Source: Candidatus Nomurabacteria bacterium (lineage in GTDB: Bacteria > Patescibacteriota > Minisyncoccia > Phycocordibacterales > UBA9973). Taken from it: DNA of 14,389 nucleotides. Of the stretch, positions 10,255 to 14,389 are shown in pieces (position 1 is the first letter of the stretch; every line of letters begins with the position of its first letter). The stretch is from assembly GCA_943350065.1 (NCBI GenBank), contig CALQZZ010000006.1, positions 1-14,389 on the forward strand. The letters are read 5' to 3'. The notes under the pieces were generated by a model. That model made no database searches. It was given only the letters and a program-made list of their open reading frames with translations, and was not told the DNA's origin. The translations under genes were made by a program, and so were the position numbers.

Positions 10255-12009
10255 TTAAAAAATATCTTCTACTCGGAGACGAAGTTCGACACGACCGGCG
10301 AAGCGGGAAAGATCAAAGGTGGCGAGTAGTGATATCGGCTCACCGACTGCAGGATTTTTTGTGAATGATTCAGGTGTAGAGAAAAAAGAAATGGCTTTTA
10401 TTTTTTGTCCGCGAGAATTAGTGAAAATAAATTCCAAATGTTCTTCTGCTTTACCGAATTTTTTCATCGCAGTGACAGGAATATTTTCAAATAAAAACAT
10501 TGGCTTCGGATTCGCGAGACCAAACGGAGCCATCTTTTCTATTTCTTTCCAATTCTGCATACTGATGTCGTCGAGGCTTAATTTCAAATCATAATTATAT
10601 TCAACTGTAGTAGAAACTTCCTTTTTTACTGCTATAAAAGATTTACAAAGTGCTTCTTCGAGAAAATGAATTTTATCATTGTGAACAGAAAACCCTCCAG
10701 CACCTTCATGTCCACCAAATTCAGTGAAATGTTCTTTTGTATCAGTCATTAGTTCTACGACAGATACAGAGCCGTCAGACCGGCAAGAACCCTTTATAAC
10801 ATCATTCTCATCTCGTCCCCACACAAAGGCTGGGCGTTTATATTCATCAGTTATTTTTCCAGCAATAAGTCCGAGCACGCCGACTTTCCATGCAGGATTA
10901 CCGATAACGATGACTTCTGTATGTTCTCTTGTCTCAAATTTTTTATTTATATCTCGCATAATACTTTTCACGAGATTTTTTCTTTCATCATTTATATTTG
11001 AAAGGTGATTCGCAAGTGTTTCCCCTTCTGCTGTATCTTTCGTTGCTAGTAATTCAAAAGCACGACGAGGATCATCCATTCGTGATGCAGCATTTAGTCG
11101 CGGAGTAATCATAAAACCAATATCGTCTTCGGTGAGATATTCTTGCGCGATTTTTGTTTTTCTTAAAAGTGCTTTGAGTCCCGGTCGTGGAGATTTCTTT
11201 AAAACTTTCATCCCGAAATATGCTATCGCTCTATTTTCTCCGAGAAGTGGAACCATATCTGAAAGCGTTGCGAGTCCAGCCATATCTAGTAACCATTTAT
11301 CCCAGCCTGTAGAAATATCGGGAGAGTGCTCGGAAAAATTCTTATTATCAATATCTGGCAAATACTCTCCGTCATTCGCACTCTGTCTTGGAAGAGCAAG
11401 ATCGTTCTGTTCGTAGCGAAGATTCCTCCGAGTACTTGCCAGATATTTTAGAATTCCCTGCGCTAATTTAAAAGCAACCCCAGCGCCACAAAGCATTTTT
11501 TCTGGATACTCATCACATTTAGGATTTAATATTGCAAAAGCTTTTGGAATTTCTGCATGAGGTAAATGGTGATCAGTAACAATGACATCAATACCGTGCT
11601 TTTGCGCATCTGCTACTTCTTCTATGGCTGTGATACCGAGGTCGATAGTTATCAAAACTTTTACTCTTTCTTCTTTCATTCTCTCAACTGATTCAGTATT
11701 TAAACCATAACCTTCGGAATTCCTTTGTGGAATATATACATCAAAATTTTTATAATTTAATTTCTCAAATAAGTCATTTAGAATAACGGCTCCTGGAATT
11801 CCATCACAGTCATAGTCGGCATAAATCAAAATCTTTTCATTGTTTTGTATCGCAGATAAAATACGCTCACAAGATTTTTCCATATCGCGCATTAAAAAAG
11901 GGTCTAAAATATCTCTTTCATAATTAGGATTTAAAAAGCTTTCTTTGTCTTCTTTTGTATGTAAACCTCGTTTTTCGAGTAATTTATCGAGTAATTCTGA
12001 GCTAGTCAT
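10255..12009 (-). CDS. recJ: Single-stranded-DNA exonuclease RecJ
   Basis: RecJ is a 5'-3' ssDNA exonuclease of recombination and repair. The 584-aa product has the DHH-family motifs in order: YADYDCDG (63-70), ITIDLG (120-125), TDHH (145-148), CGAGVAFK (174-181), LSDMVPL (249-255), the core-to-DHHA1 region PRLNAASRMDD (303-313) and FGGHEGAGG (431-439), followed by a C-terminal OB-like domain. Between FKLAQGILKYL and WLLDMAGLATL the usual linker is enlarged by roughly 30 residues (about 188-235). The DNA there forms a long imperfect palindrome (repeat entry). The frame is intact, so the enzyme is probably functional. ATG 12009 is six bases from an extended -10, implying a leaderless mRNA. It is divergent from the 199-aa hypothetical gene. 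Confidence 0.97.
   Translation of the reverse strand: MTSSELLDKLLEKRGLHTKEDKESFLNPNYERDILDPFLMRDMEKSCERILSAIQNNEKILIYADYDCDGIPGAVILNDLFEKLNYKNFDVYIPQRNSEGYGLNTESVERMKEERVKVLITIDLGITAIEEVADAQKHGIDVIVTDHHLPHAEIPKAFAILNPKCDEYPEKMLCGAGVAFKLAQGILKYLASTRRNLRYEQNDLALPRQSANDGEYLPDIDNKNFSEHSPDISTGWDKWLLDMAGLATLSDMVPLLGENRAIAYFGMKVLKKSPRPGLKALLRKTKIAQEYLTEDDIGFMITPRLNAASRMDDPRRAFELLATKDTAEGETLANHLSNINDERKNLVKSIMRDINKKFETREHTEVIVIGNPAWKVGVLGLIAGKITDEYKRPAFVWGRDENDVIKGSCRSDGSVSVVELMTDTKEHFTEFGGHEGAGGFSVHNDKIHFLEEALCKSFIAVKKEVSTTVEYNYDLKLSLDDISMQNWKEIEKMAPFGLANPKPMFLFENIPVTAMKKFGKAEEHLEFIFTNSRGQKIKAISFFSTPESFTKNPAVGEPISLLATFDLSRFAGRVELRLRVEDIF
11350..11447. repeat. 98-bp imperfect palindrome inserted in frame in recJ
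   Basis: AATATCTGGCAAATACTC (11350-11367) is the reverse complement, with one mismatch, of GAGTACTTGCCAGATATT (11430-11447). Within the 62-nt interior there are nested inverted pairs: TTCGC/GCGAA (11375-11379 with 11415-11419) and TCTTG/CAAGA (11386-11390 with 11397-11401). The whole could fold as a rod-like hairpin. It encodes residues about 188-220 of RecJ, a linker that is shorter in typical RecJ. It appears richer in G+C than the flanking coding sequence. Only one copy is visible in this window. Confidence 0.7.
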
Positions 12010-12015
12010 AGGAAT

Positions 12016-12024
12016 ATCTTAACA
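12016..12024 (-). promoter_or_regulatory. Extended -10 of recJ (leaderless)
   Basis: TGT-TAAGAT on the minus strand (TAAGAT 12021-12016), six bases, then ATG 12009. The -35 region is poor (ATAACT at 17-base spacing). Confidence 0.5.
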
Positions 12025-12045
12025 CACAAAACAACAATAGTTATT

Positions 12046-12074
12046 TTGACAAAAAGGTTTGCTAGTTATATGAT
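12046..12074 (+). promoter_or_regulatory. Promoter of the 199-aa gene, within inverted repeats
   Basis: TTGACA (12046-12051, consensus), 17-base spacer and TATGAT (12069-12074); start near 12081, leader about 26 nt. AGTTA/TAACT (12064-12068 and 12075-12079) bracket the -10, and AAAGGTTT/AAACCTTT (12053-12060 and 12086-12093) form an outer pair. It is a possible operator. Confidence 0.65.
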
Positions 12075-12106
12075 TAACTTAGATTAAACCTTTAAAACTA
12101 AATGTC

Positions 12107-12706
12107 ATGGGAAAGTATTTTAATTATTTTAAAATGTACGAGAACCCGGAAACAGATGAGGATTCTGATGAAACAAATCACATAGTGGTTCTTAAAGAAA
12201 TAAATGGTGATTTAAAATTTAAATTAACTGTAAATAGCTCTTGTACTACTGACACAGAGAATGAATTGAATGGAATTCCTTCAGATACGATGTCATTCTT
12301 TGACGGATTTGCTAAACATTTTTATTTTGATTTTATCAAACTTGTTGTTTATCGAAAAAACAAAAAGGGTAATTGTAGAATAGAAATGAATTTTGATGGT
12401 GATCCAAAAAAAGAAATGCTTATAACAAACGAACAGTTAATACTTTTATCTATTCATAGCAATACTCCAATATTAATATCTGATGGTGTAATAGAAGATT
12501 TCTGTTATGAAGAAGATGAGATTTTTGATCTGAGCGAAGATGCGATAATTGATTTAGCAATCACTAAAAAAGATTATTCAAAAATGTCTTATGACGAATT
12601 AAGCTTGGAGTATCAAAAATTAAAGCAAACAAATATTTTCGAAAAACTAGCGCTTGTAAAAAAAGAGTTAGATTTAAGAAAACAAAAAGTCAAAAGCGGT
12701 AGATAA
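12107..12706 (+). CDS. Hypothetical protein, 199 aa
   Basis: I do not recognise it. It starts MGKYFNYFKMYENPETDEDS. The N-terminal 130 residues look like mixed beta strands (HIVVLKEI, DLKFKLTV, FIKLVVYRK, CRIEMNF), giving the impression of a beta-rich soluble domain. A strongly acidic segment follows (VIEDFCYEEDEIFDLSEDA, about 127-145), then a helical Lys-rich tail (about 160-199). There is no signal peptide or membrane segment. An out-of-frame ATG five bases upstream (12102) is not used in this frame. The last four codons and the stop form the terminator hairpin. It is divergent from recJ and just upstream of the HIT gene, which has its own -10, so co-regulation is not implied. Confidence 0.75.
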   Translation: MGKYFNYFKMYENPETDEDSDETNHIVVLKEINGDLKFKLTVNSSCTTDTENELNGIPSDTMSFFDGFAKHFYFDFIKLVVYRKNKKGNCRIEMNFDGDPKKEMLITNEQLILLSIHSNTPILISDGVIEDFCYEEDEIFDLSEDAIIDLAITKKDYSKMSYDELSLEYQKLKQTNIFEKLALVKKELDLRKQKVKSGR

Positions 12707-12718
12707 TACCGCTTTTTT
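12692..12718 (+). terminator. Terminator of the 199-aa gene, overlapping its stop codon
   Basis: AAAAGCGGTA (12692-12701) pairs with TACCGCTTTT (12707-12716); the 5-nt loop contains the TAA stop (12704-12706), and six T end the structure (12713-12718). Confidence 0.85.
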
Positions 12719-12729
12719 ATTTTATACGA

Positions 12730-12735
12730 TATAAT
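12730..12735 (+). promoter_or_regulatory. -10 box of the HIT gene (leaderless)
   Basis: Consensus TATAAT, six bases, then ATG 12742. No good -35 is visible; the preceding terminator occupies that region. Confidence 0.5.
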
Positions 12736-12741
12736 AGAAAC

Positions 12742-13128
12742 ATGACTGATTGCTTATTCTGCAAAATAATAAATAAAGAAATTCCTTGTACAAAAATCTA
12801 TGAGGATGAGCATTTTATAGCTTTTTTTGATATTAAACCAGTATCAGATGGACATATTTTAATTATTCCAAAAGAACACATAATGCAAATACAAGACGCA
12901 GACGATCAAACATTGGGCCAAATATTTGTATTAGCTAAAAAACTTATTATATCATTAAAAATAGCTATAAATTGTGATTTTGTTCAAGTTACCATTGTGG
13001 GAGAACAAGTACCACATTTTCATGTACACCTTATACCTAGATACCATAAAGATGGAATACCAGACTTAAAAACAAAAAGTCTTAATGGAGAAAAAACAAA
13101 AGAAATTATAGAAAAAATGCAAGCTTAA
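12742..13128 (+). CDS. HIT-family nucleotide-binding hydrolase
   Basis: HIT proteins hydrolyse purine nucleoside phosphoramidates or related dinucleotides. The 128-aa product begins MTDCLFCKIINKEIPCTKIYED, including the CxxC of the Zn-type HINT/HIT branch. It has GHILIIPKEH (about 37-46) and the catalytic histidine triad as VPHFHVHLIPRY (about 93-104, His-x-His-x-His). The length is typical of single-domain HIT proteins. The start is fixed by alignment with the family and by the -10 box ending six bases upstream. It converges with pgk, with only ten bases between stop codons and no hairpin. Exact substrate cannot be read from sequence. Confidence 0.93.
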   Translation: MTDCLFCKIINKEIPCTKIYEDEHFIAFFDIKPVSDGHILIIPKEHIMQIQDADDQTLGQIFVLAKKLIISLKIAINCDFVQVTIVGEQVPHFHVHLIPRYHKDGIPDLKTKSLNGEKTKEIIEKMQA

Positions 13129-13138
13129 ATTAAATAAT

Positions 13139-14257
13139 TTATTTTAACGCTTTAATACCTGGCAATGTTCCATTGGCAAGGAAGTCTAAAGTGGCGCCTC
13201 CACCAGTAGAAATAAAAGAGAATTTCTTTCCCAATTTTAATTCATCAATCAATTCAACAGTGTCCCCTCCTCCTAGGATACTTTCGGCTTTACTTTTAGC
13301 TATTATCTTTAAGACTGACTTAGTGGCTTCAGCTCCACCATCTTCATATTTACCGAGTGGTCCATTCCAGAGAATAAGTTTTGATTTTTTAATGATTGAT
13401 TCTAGTAATTTTATTGATTCATTACCGACATCTAAAATAGTATCGTCTTTATAAATATCTGCTATAGTTTTTTCAATCATTACTCCATCTGTATTTCGCA
13501 CAATTACATAATCTGGAATAATTAATTTTTTATTTTTAATTATTTTATCAATACCATAATTATTTTCATCAATTAAAGATTGCCCTACTTCAAAACCCTT
13601 AGCTTTTATAAAATCATTTAGTAACGCCCCACCAATAAATATATAATCAGCGAGTTTTAAGTACTTTTTAATCAAAGGCATTTTCGTAGAGAATTTTGCA
13701 CCACCGAGGATAAAAAGAAATGGGTGCTTTGGACTTTTTAATGTTTTAGAAAGGTTTTTTACCTCATTTTCCATTTGTAATCCAGCATAAGCTGGTAAAA
13801 TTTTTGGTAGCAATACAATAGAAGTATCTTCACGATGAGACACAGGAAAAGCTTCATTTATATAGATATCTGCGAGTTTGGCTAGATTTATAGCAAAGAT
13901 TTTATCTTTACCTTGTTCCCCTTTGTCATTACGTAGATTTTCCAAAAGGATCACGTCCCCATTTTTCATATTTGAAACTACTTTATCTGTATTAACACCG
14001 ACTATTTCAGGCACAAATTTTGCCTTAATAAATTTATTTAAAGCTCTTGAGACTGGAAGAAGAGTATCTCCACCCTTTCCAAGATGTGTTATTAAAATAA
14101 CTTTCGCACCCTTTTTAGATAAAAAAGTTATAGTCGGTAAAGCTTTTTGTATACGAAAACTATCTTCCACTTTTCCATCTTTTATTGGTACATTGAAATC
14201 TACACGAACTAAAACCTTTTTGCCTTTTAAATTTTTTATTTCTTTAATGTTTCGCAT
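13139..14257 (-). CDS. pgk: Phosphoglycerate kinase
   Basis: PGK makes ATP from 1,3-bisphosphoglycerate in glycolysis, in the cytoplasm. The 372-aa product is shorter than usual (about 390-400). Recognisable segments: VLVRVDFNVPIKDGKVED, then ITHLGKGGD (where most have SHLGRPKG), LLENLRNDKGE (usually ENVRFHKGE), INEAFPVSHRE (usually NDAFGTAHR), FILGGAKFSTKMPLI, IGGALLNDFIKAKG, LWNGPLGKYEDG, and FISTGGGATLDFLA for nucleotide binding. The altered loops recall divergent PGKs of reduced bacteria, but the substrate Arg and Asp residues of the first loop and the glycine-rich nucleotide loops are kept. ATG 14257 lies inside the 3' end of tpiA, overlapping it by 22 bases, so expression is coupled to tpiA. 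Confidence 0.96.
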   Translation of the reverse strand: MRNIKEIKNLKGKKVLVRVDFNVPIKDGKVEDSFRIQKALPTITFLSKKGAKVILITHLGKGGDTLLPVSRALNKFIKAKFVPEIVGVNTDKVVSNMKNGDVILLENLRNDKGEQGKDKIFAINLAKLADIYINEAFPVSHREDTSIVLLPKILPAYAGLQMENEVKNLSKTLKSPKHPFLFILGGAKFSTKMPLIKKYLKLADYIFIGGALLNDFIKAKGFEVGQSLIDENNYGIDKIIKNKKLIIPDYVIVRNTDGVMIEKTIADIYKDDTILDVGNESIKLLESIIKKSKLILWNGPLGKYEDGGAEATKSVLKIIAKSKAESILGGGDTVELIDELKLGKKFSFISTGGGATLDFLANGTLPGIKALK

Positions 14258-14389
14258 ATTTTTACAATTTCTTTAAATTTTTTAGAATCTAAGCTCGCAC
14301 GACCAATTAAAAATCCATCTGCTTCCCCATCCTCTGCAAACCATCGAGTATTTTTCTCATCGACGGAACCACCGTAAATAATACTAGGA
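14236..14389 (-). CDS. tpiA: Triosephosphate isomerase, C-terminal end (cut by window edge)
   Basis: About 51 C-terminal codons are visible. They read IIYGGSVDEKN, the phosphate-binding loop of TIM, then a helix RWFAEDGEADGF, then LIGRASLDSKKFKEIV, matching the GxLVGxASL segment and last helix of the family; the protein ends CETLKK. TIM interconverts dihydroxyacetone phosphate and glyceraldehyde 3-phosphate. The gene continues beyond the right edge. Its last eight codons overlap the start of pgk in another frame, so the two glycolytic genes form an operon in the order tpiA-pgk. Confidence 0.93.
   Translation of the reverse strand, partial: PSIIYGGSVDEKNTRWFAEDGEADGFLIGRASLDSKKFKEIVKICETLKK

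Noticed and set aside
12102..12104. ATG five bases ahead of the 199-aa gene
   Set aside because: It is out of frame with the long reading frame, and I saw no support for a gene in that frame.

Overview
The window looks like AT-rich chromosome from a member of the Candidate Phyla Radiation (Patescibacteria, probably a Parcubacteria-type lineage). The reasons are the dense packing of short genes, a small PGK with altered signature loops, a stand-alone ComEC-type metallo-beta-lactamase separated from a short ComEC channel, a PaaX-type winged-helix/Cas2-like protein, and the near absence of Shine-Dalgarno sequences. UGA is used as a stop, so the standard bacterial code applies. The lineage call is inference from gene style, not from a marker tree.

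Layout. 1-3633 (minus): rpsL-rpsG with their own promoter and terminator, then two small genes of unknown function, then fusA (cut by the window edge). In the classical str operon these three genes are contiguous; here each new gene has a terminator and a promoter in front of it. 3726-5197: a rhomboid-sized site-2 protease (M50, minus), divergent rpmB (L28, plus), and a convergent CoaD-like nucleotidyltransferase (minus). 5265-8090: the DNA-uptake gene comEC in two pieces (soluble metallo-beta-lactamase domain, then the OB-fold/membrane channel) with a superoxide dismutase gene between them on the other strand. 8092-9039: rnhA and a transglutaminase-like gene form an operon with comEC. 9140-9619: divergent winged-helix/Cas2-like regulator. 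9649-12009: a small helical hypothetical and recJ. 12107-13128: a hypothetical and a HIT-family hydrolase. 13139-14389: pgk and the 3' end of tpiA, overlapping.

How it fits together. ComEC (channel plus nuclease-like domain), RecJ and RNase HI form a nucleic-acid uptake and processing group. The ribosomal genes and fusA form a translation group, and tpiA-pgk are lower glycolysis. Most genes have a recognisable sigma70-type promoter. In six of them the -10 box ends exactly six bases before the start codon, which predicts leaderless mRNAs.

Best candidates for something undescribed: (a) two related leader modules between rpsG and fusA, each with a tiny Leu-rich reading frame beginning ATGG, a terminator hairpin and a near-identical downstream promoter; (b) a 98-bp imperfect palindrome inserted in frame in recJ, reminiscent of protein-coding palindromic elements; (c) a three-part palindromic operator covering both -35 regions between the Cas2-like regulator and the transglutaminase-like operon; (d) the leaderless promoter architecture itself.
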